Shown here: positions 8,393 through 17,002 of the stretch, piece by piece
How the letters are laid out: every line of letters starts with the position of its first letter
How positions within the stretch are numbered: position 1 is the stretch's first letter
Assembly (NCBI RefSeq): GCF_041270065.1
Contig: NZ_CP065958.1
Location: forward strand, 7,750,001 to 7,814,000
Reading direction: 5' to 3'
DNA from: Streptomyces fradiae
Lineage (GTDB): Bacteria; Actinomycetota; Actinomycetes; Streptomycetales; Streptomycetaceae
DNA length: 64,000 bases
Made by a program: the position numbers and the translations under genes
The notes under the pieces: generated by a model
The model's input: only the letters and a program-made list of their open reading frames with translations
The model's database searches: none
Told to the model about the DNA's origin: nothing

Positions 8393-8418
8393 GGTTTCGG
8401 GAGTTCCCCCACGAAACC
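8393..8418. promoter_or_regulatory. inverted repeat before the protease gene
   Basis: The 7-bp arms GGTTTCG and CGAAACC lie 12 bp apart, directly upstream of the protease ribosome-binding site and start codon. A second small hairpin (CCCGTG and CACGGG, 8368-8384) lies just before it. Either could be an operator; the LysR protein encoded upstream is one candidate binder. No -35/-10 pair is obvious. Confidence 0.35.
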
Positions 8419-8430
8419 GAGGAGATCCGC

Positions 8431-9792
8431 ATGCTCCGACGCTCCGTCCGCGCGGCCGGCACCGTGCTGGCCGCCGCCGGACTGGCGCTGGCCGCGCTCC
8501 AGGCCGCCCCCGCCACGGCCCTGACCCCATCCGCCCCCACCGCGAAGACCGCCGCCGACACCCTCGGCGTCTCCGCCGCCCAGCCCGAAGTCCTCGACGC
8601 CATGGAGCGCGACCTGGGCCTGAGCCGGCCGCAGGCGCTCAGCAGACTGGCCCATGAGGCGGCGGCCGGGGCGACCGCCGCCCGGGTCCGGCAGGACATC
8701 GGCGGCGCGTTCGCCGGTGCATGGGTCGACGGGGCCGAGTCCGCCGCCCTCACCGTGGCCACGACCCGCGCCGCCGACCTGCCCGCGATACGCGCGACCG
8801 GGGCGAAGGCCCGTCTGGTGGCGCACAGCCTGACCGATCTGGAGCGCGCCCAGGCCGCGCTCGACCGGGCCGCGACCGCCGACGCGCCGGTCCGTTACGT
8901 CGACGTCCGCGCCAACCGGCTCGTCGTCGAGGAGGCCCGGGCCGGCGCCGCCGACCGGCTGCTCGCGGCCACCGGCGTGGCCCGCGACCTGGTCACCGTG
9001 GTCCGCGCCGCCGAGGCGCCCCGCCCGCTCTACGACCTGCGCGGCGGCGACGCGTACTACATGGGCGGCGGGCGCTGTTCGGTCGGCTTCCCGGTCACCC
9101 GCGGCACCACCCAGGGCTTCGCGACCGCCGGACACTGCGGCCGCGCCGGCACCACCACGACCGGCTTCAACCAGGTCGCCCAGGGCTCCTTCCAGGCCTC
9201 GATCTTCCCCGGCAACGACATGGCCTGGGTCGCCGCCAACTCCAGCTGGACCGCCACCCCGTACGTCAAGGGCGCCGGCGGCGCCAACGTCCAGGTCACC
9301 GGCTCCGTGCTGCAGCCCGTCGGCGCCTCCGTGTGCCGCTCCGGCTCCACCACCGGCTGGCACTGCGGCACCATCCAGCAGCACAACACCAGCGTCACCT
9401 ACCAGGAGGGCACCGTCTCCGGCGTCACCCGGACCACGGTCTGCGCCGAGCCCGGCGACTCCGGCGGCTCGTACATCTCCGGCAGCCAGGCCCAGGGCGT
9501 CACCTCCGGCGGCTCGGGCAACTGCTCCAGCGGCGGCACCACGTACTTCCAGCCGCTCAACCCGATCCTGCAGAACTACGGCCTGACCCTGAAGACCACC
9601 GGCTCCGACCCGGGCCCCGGCGACCCCGGCCCCGGCGACCCCGAGCCGGGCGGCAGCTGGCAGGCGGGCACCGTCTACGCGGCCGGTGACACCGTCACGT
9701 ACGGCGGCGCGACCTATCGCTGCCTCCAGGGCCACCAGGCCCAGACGGGCTGGGAACCGCCCAACGTCCCGGCGCTCTGGCAGCGCCTCTGA
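8431..9792 (+). CDS. secreted streptogrisin-type serine protease with C-terminal chitin-binding module
   Basis: This is a 453-aa prepro-protease of family S1E. The Arg-rich signal peptide ends near ...APATA. An alpha-lytic-type pro-domain follows, and the mature enzyme starts around the YDLRGGDAYY segment. The catalytic triad is visible as His in TAGHCG, Asp in GNDMAWV and Ser in EPGDSGGSYI. After a DPGPGDPGPGDPEPGG linker comes a CBM5/12-type chitin-binding module (WQAGTVYAAGDTVTYGGATYRCLQGHQAQTGWEPPNVPALWQ). This is the layout of streptogrisin C. It probably digests protein bound to chitin-rich material. ATG 8431 begins the signal peptide and has a GAGGAG site upstream. Confidence 0.92.
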   Translation: MLRRSVRAAGTVLAAAGLALAALQAAPATALTPSAPTAKTAADTLGVSAAQPEVLDAMERDLGLSRPQALSRLAHEAAAGATAARVRQDIGGAFAGAWVDGAESAALTVATTRAADLPAIRATGAKARLVAHSLTDLERAQAALDRAATADAPVRYVDVRANRLVVEEARAGAADRLLAATGVARDLVTVVRAAEAPRPLYDLRGGDAYYMGGGRCSVGFPVTRGTTQGFATAGHCGRAGTTTTGFNQVAQGSFQASIFPGNDMAWVAANSSWTATPYVKGAGGANVQVTGSVLQPVGASVCRSGSTTGWHCGTIQQHNTSVTYQEGTVSGVTRTTVCAEPGDSGGSYISGSQAQGVTSGGSGNCSSGGTTYFQPLNPILQNYGLTLKTTGSDPGPGDPGPGDPEPGGSWQAGTVYAAGDTVTYGGATYRCLQGHQAQTGWEPPNVPALWQRL

Positions 9793-9814
9793 GAAGCGGC
9801 GGACGCGCCGCACG

Positions 9815-9847
9815 GGCGGGCCGCACCACCTTCCGGTGCGGCCCGCC
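9815..9847. terminator. bidirectional terminator hairpin
   Basis: A perfect 13-bp stem (GGCGGGCCGCACC with its complement) and a 7-nt loop lie between the convergent protease and flavoprotein genes. Confidence 0.8.
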
Positions 9848-9888
9848 TCAGTCTGCTACGGGTTCGGCGTCTGCCTACGGGTACGGCG

Positions 9889-11205
9889 TCACCGGCGCCC
9901 GTCCGCGGCGAGCAGCACCCGGGCCGCGCGCAGCAGGACGGCGGGGCGGGTGAGGGTGCGCGGGTGCTCGAGCATGTTGACCACCTTGAGGTAGGTGGTG
10001 TTGACCTCGGAGTCGAGGACCGACGCCTCCGTGAGCCGGTCGCCCGCCCAGCGCAGCAGCCGGTAGCCGGGCGGATAGGGGCCGGTGACGTGCGGCTGGG
10101 CGAGGTCGGCGGTGGTCGACAGCTGCCAGGCCGCGTCGACCACGACCCCCGCGCGCCGGAAGTACCCCCACGCGGGCGTGCCGGGGTCCGCCCCCGCCCC
10201 CGAACGAAGGTGCGCGGCCAGGGAATTGGCCTGCAGGGCGGCCAGCGTCAGGCCCTGCCCGTACACCGGGTTGACGCTCGCCAGCGCGTCGCCGACCACG
10301 ACCAGGCCGCCGGGGAAGCGGTCCAGACGCCCGTAGTCGCGCCGGACGCTCTCCCGGAAGTGGAAGGTCGCCACCTCACCCGCCATCTCGCAGGTGCCGG
10401 CGACGGTCCGCAGCGGCTCGATGCCGCGCCGCATCCGGGCGAGGAACTCCTTCGGTTCGGACCCCGGCCGGTACCCGGCGTACCCCGCGAGCACCACCGA
10501 CCAGCGGTCGCCCTCCACCGCGGCCAGCGCGCCGGGTTCGCAGAGCGTGGGCTGGTAGTCGCTCGCCGGACCGGGCGTGTTGTGGGCGACGACCGTCGTG
10601 CCCAGCTCGTCCCCGCGCCGGAATTCGGCGGTCGCGTACCCCAGGTCCACCCGCATCCGCTCGACCGGTGCCTGCGCCCAGCCGGCCTCCGCCAGCCAGT
10701 GCCCGAGCCGGCTGGACCGTCCCGTCGCGTCGACCGCGAACTCCGCGTCCAGGACGTCCCCCTCGGCCGTGCGCACCCCGCGCACCCGCCCGCCCTCCAG
10801 GACCAGGCCGGCGGCCTGCCCGTGCACCAGGCGTACGCCGGGGAGCGCGCCGACCCGCCGGCGCACCGCCGCCTCCAGGAACGGACGGGTGACCCCGAGC
10901 ATCCGCCGCCCCTCGGCCGGCGCCTTCAGCCTGCCGTCCACGTAGAACCGCACGTCGTCGCCCTCGCCGAGGCACGCGCCGGCCGCGACCAGCTCGGCCG
11001 TCAGCCCCGGGAACCAGCGCTCCAGCTGCGCGTGACCCATGGCAAGCAGCGCGTGCAGCTGCCGACGGTGCGGCGCGCGCCGGCCCGTCCCGTCCGCGCC
11101 GATCCCGTCGGCCTCCAGGACGATCACCTCGTCGGCCCACTCGCTCAGCACGCGCGCCGCGAACAGCCCCGCGTAACTGCCGCCCATGACCACGGCCCGC
11201 TTCAC
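9889..11205 (-). CDS. FAD-dependent monooxygenase-like flavoprotein
   Basis: This 438-aa group A flavoprotein has the N-terminal dinucleotide-binding motif AVVMGGSYAGLFAARVLSE and the second FAD motif GDALASVNPVYGQGLTLAALQA, in which GD contacts the flavin ribityl chain. The middle DATGRSSRL segment is the DG-type motif of FAD/NADPH hydroxylases. It resembles uncharacterised actinobacterial squalene-epoxidase-like oxidoreductases. It is transcribed alone, convergent with the protease. The substrate cannot be told from sequence. ATG 11205 begins one residue ahead of the Rossmann strand, as expected. Confidence 0.85.
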   Translation of the reverse strand: MKRAVVMGGSYAGLFAARVLSEWADEVIVLEADGIGADGTGRRAPHRRQLHALLAMGHAQLERWFPGLTAELVAAGACLGEGDDVRFYVDGRLKAPAEGRRMLGVTRPFLEAAVRRRVGALPGVRLVHGQAAGLVLEGGRVRGVRTAEGDVLDAEFAVDATGRSSRLGHWLAEAGWAQAPVERMRVDLGYATAEFRRGDELGTTVVAHNTPGPASDYQPTLCEPGALAAVEGDRWSVVLAGYAGYRPGSEPKEFLARMRRGIEPLRTVAGTCEMAGEVATFHFRESVRRDYGRLDRFPGGLVVVGDALASVNPVYGQGLTLAALQANSLAAHLRSGAGADPGTPAWGYFRRAGVVVDAAWQLSTTADLAQPHVTGPYPPGYRLLRWAGDRLTEASVLDSEVNTTYLKVVNMLEHPRTLTRPAVLLRAARVLLAADGRR

Positions 11206-11321
11206 ACAACCCCCTGATGCTTACGGCACCGCCTGGTCCGGCGCCCCCGTCGCGACCCTACCGGCCCGCGCGGATGGGCCCCTGATCCGGTCCGCGGTCA
11301 GGTCCGCGGTCAGGTTGGCGA

Positions 11322-12143
11322 TCAGCTCCGCTCGGCGAACGAGGCCTCGAGCGCGGCGAGATGGCGGGCCTCGGCCTCCTTGCGGACCGCCCTGAACCGG
11401 TGGTCGACGAGCAGGACCGGGAGCAGCCAGAGGTAGCCCCAGAAGCTGAAGGAGTCCACCACACCCGTCTGCCGGAGCACGGCGTTGGTGACCAGACAGA
11501 GCGCCACCGAGACCACCCACGCCGCCGAACGGTGACGCCCGAGGAAGCGCACCGGCGCGTTCCACGGCCCGGCGAGCGCCTCGACGGTCGCCGCCCGTAC
11601 CAGGGCGTCCCGGTCGGTGGGGTCGACGGGCGCCGTCGCACCGCCCCGGGACAGGTCCTCGCCGAGCGTACGGGCCTGTGCCTCGGTGGCGCGCCGCCGG
11701 TCGTCGGTCTCCGCCGCGCGCGCCGCCGTACGCATCCTGATGTCGTCCCAGTAGCCGCGCCGGGTCCAGCGTTCGACGGCCTCGACCCGGCCGGCCTCGG
11801 CCGAGTCGGGCGCGAGCTCCTTGAGCCGCCGGGTCAGCCCGGCGGCGCGGCCGGCCCGCCCGGGCCGGTCGAAGCCGTCGGCGCGCAGACAGAGTTCCGC
11901 GTAGCCGGCCAGCAGCCCGAGGTGGTCCGGATCGAGCGCGAGCCCGGTCCGGAACGTCCGCTCGGCCTCGTCGTCGTGGTCGTCCTCGTCCTCGGCGACA
12001 TGCCCGAGCGCCAGCCAGCAGTACAGATCGGGGTGGGGCCCGAGCTCCTCGATCCCCTCCCGGGCGGCGCGCCGGACGTCCGCGTGGCCTCCTGCGACGA
12101 ACAGCTGCTCGCAGCGGTCCTGCCAGTCGTCGAGCGTGCTCAT
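11322..12143 (-). CDS. TPR-like membrane protein of unknown function
   Basis: This 273-aa protein begins with a soluble half containing tetratricopeptide-like helices (LGHVAEDEDDHDDEAERTFRTGLALDPDHLGLLAGYAELCLRA). The basic, helical middle is followed by two likely membrane segments near the C-terminus (AAWVVSVALCLVTNAVL and FWGYLWLLPVLLV) and a charged tail. I do not recognise a named family. It probably works as a membrane-anchored scaffold, but that is inference. It is a single gene. The region between it and the flavoprotein holds a short direct repeat (GTCCGCGGTCAG, twice) and nothing else visible. Confidence 0.75.
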   Translation of the reverse strand: MSTLDDWQDRCEQLFVAGGHADVRRAAREGIEELGPHPDLYCWLALGHVAEDEDDHDDEAERTFRTGLALDPDHLGLLAGYAELCLRADGFDRPGRAGRAAGLTRRLKELAPDSAEAGRVEAVERWTRRGYWDDIRMRTAARAAETDDRRRATEAQARTLGEDLSRGGATAPVDPTDRDALVRAATVEALAGPWNAPVRFLGRHRSAAWVVSVALCLVTNAVLRQTGVVDSFSFWGYLWLLPVLLVDHRFRAVRKEAEARHLAALEASFAERS

Positions 12144-12362
12144 GAGATTCCCCTCCCTGGATTCCCCCTCCCTTGCCGTCCCCGGGGTGTCTCCTGGGGC
12201 CGTCTCCGGGGTCGGCCCAGTGTGCGGTGGACGAAAGCGCAGGTCAAGCGGGTTCCGGGACTGCCGCGCAGGTCTTGGGCGCGGTGCGGTGACGGTGTTT
12301 CAACTCCCTTTGCCGTCCTTCCTCTTGCGGCGCGCCACGGCGCCCCATACGCTCCAGCCTCA

Positions 12363-12383
12363 AGTTAGGAAGCTTTCCTAACT
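12363..12383. promoter_or_regulatory. CsnR-type palindromic operator of the chitosanase gene
   Basis: The perfect 9-bp arms AGTTAGGAA and TTCCTAACT flank a 3-bp centre, 60 bp before the chitosanase ATG. Streptomyces chitosanase genes are known to carry a short AT-rich palindrome bound by the ROK-family repressor CsnR. Position and type of sequence agree with that, although the exact consensus was recalled, not checked. Confidence 0.65.
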
Positions 12384-12442
12384 GTTCTTGGTCAGGAATC
12401 CGTCCACCTGAACACGGGACCACCCCGAGAAAGTGGAGCCAC

Positions 12443-13675
12443 ATGCCCCCCACCATCAACGCCCTCCGACGCCACCGCACCGCCGCCCTCGTCGCCGCCG
12501 CGGCGACCGGCCTCCTGCTGCCCGCCCTGTCCGGGCTCCTGCCGTCCGCCAGCGCCGCGACCGGGAACCTCGCGCAGGGCAAGTCGGTCACCACCTCGTC
12601 GAACGAGACCAGTTCGCTCACCGGCACCAAGGCGGTCGACGGCTCCACCACCACCCGCTGGGCCAGCGCCGAGGGCGTGGACAACCAGTGGATACGGATC
12701 GACCTCGGCGCCGGCACCGCCGTCAAGCGGGTCGTCCTCAAGTGGGAGGCCGCCTACGCCAAGGCGTACCGCGTCGAGCTCTCCGACGACGGCTCCACCT
12801 GGCGCCAGGTGTACGCCACCACCACCGGCGACGGCGGCACCGACGACCTCGCCGTCGACGGCACCGGACGCTACCTCCGCGTCTTCGGCACCCAGCGCGC
12901 CACCCCGTACGGCTACTCCCTCTGGGAGGTCGAGGCCTACGGCACCGGCTCGACCACCCCGCCCCCGACGACCGGCACCAACCTCGACGACCCGCGGAAG
13001 AAGGAGATCGCCATGAAGCTGGTCTCCTCCTTCGAGAACTCCTCCCTCGACTGGCGCGCCCAGTTCGCCTACATCGAGGACATCGACGACGGCCGCGGCT
13101 ACACCGCCGGCATCATCGGCTTCTGCTCCGGCACCGGCGACATGCTCGACCTCGTCGAGCGCTACACCGCGAAGAAGCCGAGCAACCCGCTCGCCCCCTA
13201 CCTGCCCGCACTGCGCAAGGTGAACGGCACCGACTCCCACGAGGGCCTCGACCCCGGCTTCACCTCCGCCTGGCGCCAGGCCGCCCAGGACTCCGTCTTC
13301 ACCCAGACCCAGGAGGAGGAGCGCGACCGGGTCTACTTCAACCCCGCCGTCTCCCAGGCGAAGTCCGACGGCCTGCGCGCGCTGGGCCAGTTCGCCTACT
13401 ACGACGCCGCCGTCATGCACGGCGAGGACGGCTTCCGCTCGATCCGCGCGGTCGCGATGTCCCGGGCGACGCCGCCCTCGCGCGGCGGCAACGAGAAGAC
13501 GTACCTGAACGCCTTCCTCGACGCCCGTGAGGAGGAGATGCGCAAGGAGGAGGCACACAGCGACACCACGCGCGTCAGCACCGCCCAGCGCCGCTTCCTC
13601 AACGAGAACAACTTCGACCTCAACACCCCGCTGTACTGGAGCGTCTACGGAGACCCGTTCTCCATCACCAGCTGA
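12443..13675 (+). CDS. csn: secreted GH46 chitosanase with N-terminal CBM32/F5-8C module
   Basis: This 410-aa enzyme has a signal peptide (about residues 1-38), a discoidin-like carbohydrate-binding module (NLAQGKSVTTSSNETSSLTG through YSLWEVEAYG) and a GH46 catalytic domain. The catalytic acid Glu sits in VSSFENSSLDW and the catalytic base Asp in YIEDIDDGRGYTAGIIGF, matching E22 and D40 of the N174 chitosanase. It cleaves beta-1,4 bonds in chitosan outside the cell. The added sugar-binding module is less common than a bare GH46 domain. A palindrome 60 bp upstream suggests induction by chitosan oligomers through CsnR. The start is supported by AAAGTGGAG just upstream. Confidence 0.95.
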   Translation: MPPTINALRRHRTAALVAAAATGLLLPALSGLLPSASAATGNLAQGKSVTTSSNETSSLTGTKAVDGSTTTRWASAEGVDNQWIRIDLGAGTAVKRVVLKWEAAYAKAYRVELSDDGSTWRQVYATTTGDGGTDDLAVDGTGRYLRVFGTQRATPYGYSLWEVEAYGTGSTTPPPTTGTNLDDPRKKEIAMKLVSSFENSSLDWRAQFAYIEDIDDGRGYTAGIIGFCSGTGDMLDLVERYTAKKPSNPLAPYLPALRKVNGTDSHEGLDPGFTSAWRQAAQDSVFTQTQEEERDRVYFNPAVSQAKSDGLRALGQFAYYDAAVMHGEDGFRSIRAVAMSRATPPSRGGNEKTYLNAFLDAREEEMRKEEAHSDTTRVSTAQRRFLNENNFDLNTPLYWSVYGDPFSITS

Positions 13676-13702
13676 ACCGGTCCCGGTCCGGGCGCCGTCC
13701 CC

Positions 13703-13727
13703 GCGCGAGCTCGCTCAGCGCTCGCGC
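13703..13727. terminator. possible terminator at convergent gene ends
   Basis: An 8-bp stem (GCGCGAGC with its complement) and 9-nt loop overlap the 3' end of the small membrane protein gene and could end both transcripts. Confidence 0.4.
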
Positions 13728-13999
13728 CGGGTCAGCCGGAGGCGGGCGCGCCACCGGCCGCCCGGGCCGCCCGGACCGTCCGGCGAGGGCAGCGGGGTCT
13801 TGCGGCGGGCCTCGGCCGTGATCTCCTGGTACGCCTCGTAGGAGGTGATCCGGTACGCCTCCTCCCAGGCGGCAAGCGCCGCGCGGGCGCCGCCGCCCGC
13901 CGTGCCGCGCCGCCGCACCCAGACGGCCAGCCACGCACAGCCGCCGAGCACCGCGAGCAGGCCGCCGAAGATCGCCACGAGAGGAAGCACCGCACCCAT
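13715..13999 (-). CDS. small single-span membrane protein, unknown function
   Basis: This 94-aa protein has an N-terminal membrane helix (VLPLVAIFGGLLAVLGGCAWLAVWV), then a basic stop-transfer segment, a short amphipathic region (AWEEAYRITSYEAYQEITAEARR) and a Pro/Gly/Arg tail. No family is recognised. A TTAGCCT box lies 9 nt ahead of the ATG on the minus strand, which fits a leaderless transcript. Confidence 0.65.
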   Translation of the reverse strand: MGAVLPLVAIFGGLLAVLGGCAWLAVWVRRRGTAGGGARAALAAWEEAYRITSYEAYQEITAEARRKTPLPSPDGPGGPGGRWRARLRLTRRER

Positions 14000-14041
14000 G
14001 CGCCCGAGGCTAAGGCATGGTCCCGGCCCATGGTCCCGCCG

Positions 14042-16144
14042 TCAGCGCCAGGCCGGGTGGCCCTCCGGCAGGGTGCCGGTCGTGAGGCGGCGCTCGCCGG
14101 TGCCGTCGGCGCGCACGGCGTAGATCGCGGGCGTCGCGTACGGGCCGCGGACGAAGGCCACCCACCGGCCGTCGGCCGACCAGGCCGGGTCCATCTCGTG
14201 GGCGGACGTCGTCACCAGCGGGCGGTCGCCGGTGCCGTCGACGGAGACCAGCCGGATGTCGCCCTTCGCCGGGCTCCGGTCCGTGCCCGCGGTGTACGCG
14301 AAGGTCTTGCCGTCCGGCGACCAGACCGGGTCCACGGCGGTGTGCGGCAGCCGGGTCACCTGGCGCGGCTCGCTCTCCGGGGCGGACGGGTCGACGAGAT
14401 GGATCTGCATGTTGCCGGGGCCCGCCTCCAGACAGATCGCGATGGAGCGGCCGTCGGGGGACCAGGCCGGGTCCTCGACACGGGTGGCGCTGTGGGTGAG
14501 CCGGCGGACCGAGCGGTCCGCGACCGTCACCTCGTAGAGCTGCTGCACACCGTCCGACACGCGCAGCACCGCGAGCCGGGTGCCGTCCGGCGACCACGAC
14601 ACCCGGCCGCCGGCGATCGAGGTGATCCGGCGCGCGCCGGAGCCGTCGGCCTTCGCCGTCCACACCGCGGTGCCCTCGGAGTTGCGGCGCGTGAAGGCGA
14701 ACGAGGCCCGGTCCGGCGCCCACTGGGGCAGCATGTCGCAGTCCCCGGGACCGGACGAGTCGGCAAGCAGCCGCCGCGGCGTGTCCGTCGCCGCCGGACG
14801 TTCGGCGATCACCCCGTGGCATTTCCCGGGCCAGCCCGGCGCGGTGTCCTGTCGCACCAGCAGCGGGGCCGTCGGCAGCGCGGCGGGGGAGGGAGTGGAG
14901 GAGCCGGCGGACGCCTTGCCGCCCCCGCCGTTGTTGCCTTCGGCCCGGTGACGATCCCAGGGCTGCCAGACCACCACGCCCGCGACGACGGCCGCGCACA
15001 CGACGAGCGCGGCGGCAAGCGCGACCCCGCGCCTCCGCCCCGTACCGGTACCCGGATCCGTGTCCGCGGTCGTATCCGTGTCCAAGGGCCGTGTCGGGTG
15101 CTCCGGCTCGGGGGCCGGCTCAGGGACTGGTTGAGGTTCGGGTTCCGGCTCAGGCAGTTGCGTGGGAGTCGTCTCCGGTTGCGGTACCGGCACCGGCTCC
15201 GGTTCCGTAACCAGCACCGGCTCCGGCGTGACCTCCGTGGTGGCGGCGGCCACGGTGGCCGGCACCTGAGGAACCTGCGGCACCGTCGCCAGGAGCAGCG
15301 TCGCCGCGTCCGGGAGCCAGCCCTCGTCGGCGGGGTGGTGGACCGTCAGGGAGTCGATGAAGGCGGTGGGCGTCGGCCGCCGCGCCGGGTCCTTCGCCAG
15401 GCAGGCGCCGACCGGGCCGCGCAGCGCGGCGGGGACGGCGGACAGATCGGGTTCCTCGTGCACCACGCGGTAGAGCCACGCCGCCGAGGAGGCGGCCTCG
15501 CCGAACGGGGAGCCGCCCGCCGCCTGGCACAGCACCACCCCCAGCGCGAACATGTCCACGGCCGGGGTGATCGCCCCGCCCGTCAGCTGCTCCGGCGCGA
15601 GATAGCCGGGCGTGCCGACCTGGAGCCCGGTGCGGGTGAGCGCGGTCGAGCCGTCCAGGGCCCGCGCGATGCCGAAGTCGATGACCCGGGGGCCGTCCTC
15701 GGCGACCACGATGTTCGCCGGTTTGAGGTCCCGGTGCACCACCCCGGCCCGGTGGATCGCCTCCAGGGCCTCCGCGAGCCCGGCGGCGAGCACGCTCAGG
15801 GTGTCCTCGGGCAGCGCCCCGACGTGATCGATGACCGTGCGCAGGGTCGGCCCCGGCACGTACGCGGTCACCAGCCAGGCCGGCCGCCCCTCGGGGTCCG
15901 CGTCGACCACCGGCGCGGTGTGGAAGCCGCCGACCCGCCGCGCCGCCGCGACCTCCTGCGCGAACCTGCGCAGAAACTCGGGGTCGGTGCCCAGCTCCGG
16001 ACGTACGACCTTCACGGCCACGGCCCGGCCGGACCGGGAGCGGCCGAGATAGACCACCCCCATGCCGCCCTGTCCGAGCCGCCCGACCAACCGGTACCGG
16101 CCGTCCCCGACCGATTCCGGATCCCCCGCCTCCAGCGGTCTCAT
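14042..16144 (-). CDS. membrane Ser/Thr protein kinase with extracellular PD40/TolB-like beta-propeller
   Basis: This 700-aa receptor-like kinase has a kinase domain at about residues 15-275: GQGGMGVVY, ATP-binding K45, HRDLKPAN at 137-144, DFG at 156-158 and APE at 183-185. A long Pro/Glu/Thr linker (PVPEPAPEPEHPTRPL) precedes one membrane helix (VALAAALVVCAAVVAGVVV). The outer part holds repeated PD40 blades (WSPDGTRLAV, WSPDGRSIAI, WSPDGKTFAY, WSADGRWVAF), predicting a TolB-like propeller sensor. Its kinase domain resembles that of the other kinase at 4.8-6.8 kb, so the two may be paralogues. It is probably transcribed alone. The propeller ligand and the substrate are unknown. Confidence 0.92.
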   Translation of the reverse strand: MRPLEAGDPESVGDGRYRLVGRLGQGGMGVVYLGRSRSGRAVAVKVVRPELGTDPEFLRRFAQEVAAARRVGGFHTAPVVDADPEGRPAWLVTAYVPGPTLRTVIDHVGALPEDTLSVLAAGLAEALEAIHRAGVVHRDLKPANIVVAEDGPRVIDFGIARALDGSTALTRTGLQVGTPGYLAPEQLTGGAITPAVDMFALGVVLCQAAGGSPFGEAASSAAWLYRVVHEEPDLSAVPAALRGPVGACLAKDPARRPTPTAFIDSLTVHHPADEGWLPDAATLLLATVPQVPQVPATVAAATTEVTPEPVLVTEPEPVPVPQPETTPTQLPEPEPEPQPVPEPAPEPEHPTRPLDTDTTADTDPGTGTGRRRGVALAAALVVCAAVVAGVVVWQPWDRHRAEGNNGGGGKASAGSSTPSPAALPTAPLLVRQDTAPGWPGKCHGVIAERPAATDTPRRLLADSSGPGDCDMLPQWAPDRASFAFTRRNSEGTAVWTAKADGSGARRITSIAGGRVSWSPDGTRLAVLRVSDGVQQLYEVTVADRSVRRLTHSATRVEDPAWSPDGRSIAICLEAGPGNMQIHLVDPSAPESEPRQVTRLPHTAVDPVWSPDGKTFAYTAGTDRSPAKGDIRLVSVDGTGDRPLVTTSAHEMDPAWSADGRWVAFVRGPYATPAIYAVRADGTGERRLTTGTLPEGHPAWR

Positions 16145-16299
16145 GGTGCCCCCTCGCCGTACGAACCGTGCAGGGTTCTCCTACCAGGCGCGCGGGGCTC
16201 AGGTCGAGTCCGCGCCGCCCGGTCGTGGGGGACGGCGGAGCGCCCTCCACGGTTCCCCGCCACGGTTCGTGGCCAGGGTTCCCGGCCCCGGAACGGGCC

Positions 16300-16635
16300 T
16301 CAGGCCAGGTCGTGCTCCTCCCAGGTCTCCTCGTCCGGGTCGTAGTCCGTACGCGCGGACTCCCAGGTGGCGGCGGCCAGCTCGACGCCCGGCACGGAGC
16401 CGAGGAGGGCGACCGGGTCGATGAAGTGGGCCAGGGAGCCGGACGGGTCGATGCCGATGGCCTCGATGGCCTCGGCGCGCTCCGCGTCCTCCAGGTAGGC
16501 GTCGTCCCGGACCTGGTCGAGCGCGGCGGCCTTGAGCGCCTCCTCGTCGGTGATCTCGGCGATGAGCTCGATGGTGACGCGCACGTGACGAGAGGGAGCG
16601 GAAGCGGAAGCGGAAGAGGGGTCGAAAGTGGTCAT
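16300..16635 (-). CDS. acidic hypothetical protein
   Basis: The product is about 111 aa with a Ser/Ala-rich start encoded by a (GAAGCG)n-like stretch, then a beta-alpha pattern (HVRVTIELIAEITDEEALKAAALDQV) and an acidic C-terminus (TDYDPDEETWEEHDLA). I do not recognise a family. The start may be ATG 16635 or the GTG one codon upstream. It lies 9 bp downstream of the next hypothetical gene and is probably cotranscribed with it. Confidence 0.65.
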   Translation of the reverse strand: MTTFDPSSASASAPSRHVRVTIELIAEITDEEALKAAALDQVRDDAYLEDAERAEAIEAIGIDPSGSLAHFIDPVALLGSVPGVELAAATWESARTDYDPDEETWEEHDLA

Positions 16636-16644
16636 CACGGCAGC

Positions 16645-16914
16645 TTAGGCGACATTCGGCGGCGCGGTGTCCGGGGCCTCCGGCAGCGGCCGCGCGACGA
16701 CGGCCTGCGGCGTCTCCTGATGCCCGCCCGAGGCGAGCATCCGCACCTCGTCGCGGTCGCTGATCTCGGCCCGGATGATCCCGGTCGGGTCCGTGTAGAC
16801 CGGATGGCCTCCGGGGCCCGCCGCCGGGGTCCGCTCGACGACCACGACGTCACGGGCCTCGCCCGCGCCGTCGGAGAACACCAGCTCGTACCTGCGTGCG
16901 CTCACCCGCCCCAT
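16645..16914 (-). CDS. small hypothetical protein, stress-response-like strand-rich fold
   Basis: This 89-aa protein reads MGRVSARRYELVFSDGAGEA and continues with strands DVVVVERT and GIIRAEISDRDEVRMLASGG. No membrane segment or known motif is seen. ATG 16914 has a GGAG about 6 nt upstream; GTG 16905 is an alternative. It forms a pair with the acidic hypothetical gene downstream. Function unknown. Confidence 0.6.
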   Translation of the reverse strand: MGRVSARRYELVFSDGAGEARDVVVVERTPAAGPGGHPVYTDPTGIIRAEISDRDEVRMLASGGHQETPQAVVARPLPEAPDTAPPNVA

Positions 16915-17002
16915 TTTACGGCTCCGGCCCGATCCCGCCCGATCCCGCCCGATCATCCCGCCCTTCCGGCCGCCCCGGGCTGCGCGGGGGCCGGAGGGGG
17001 GT

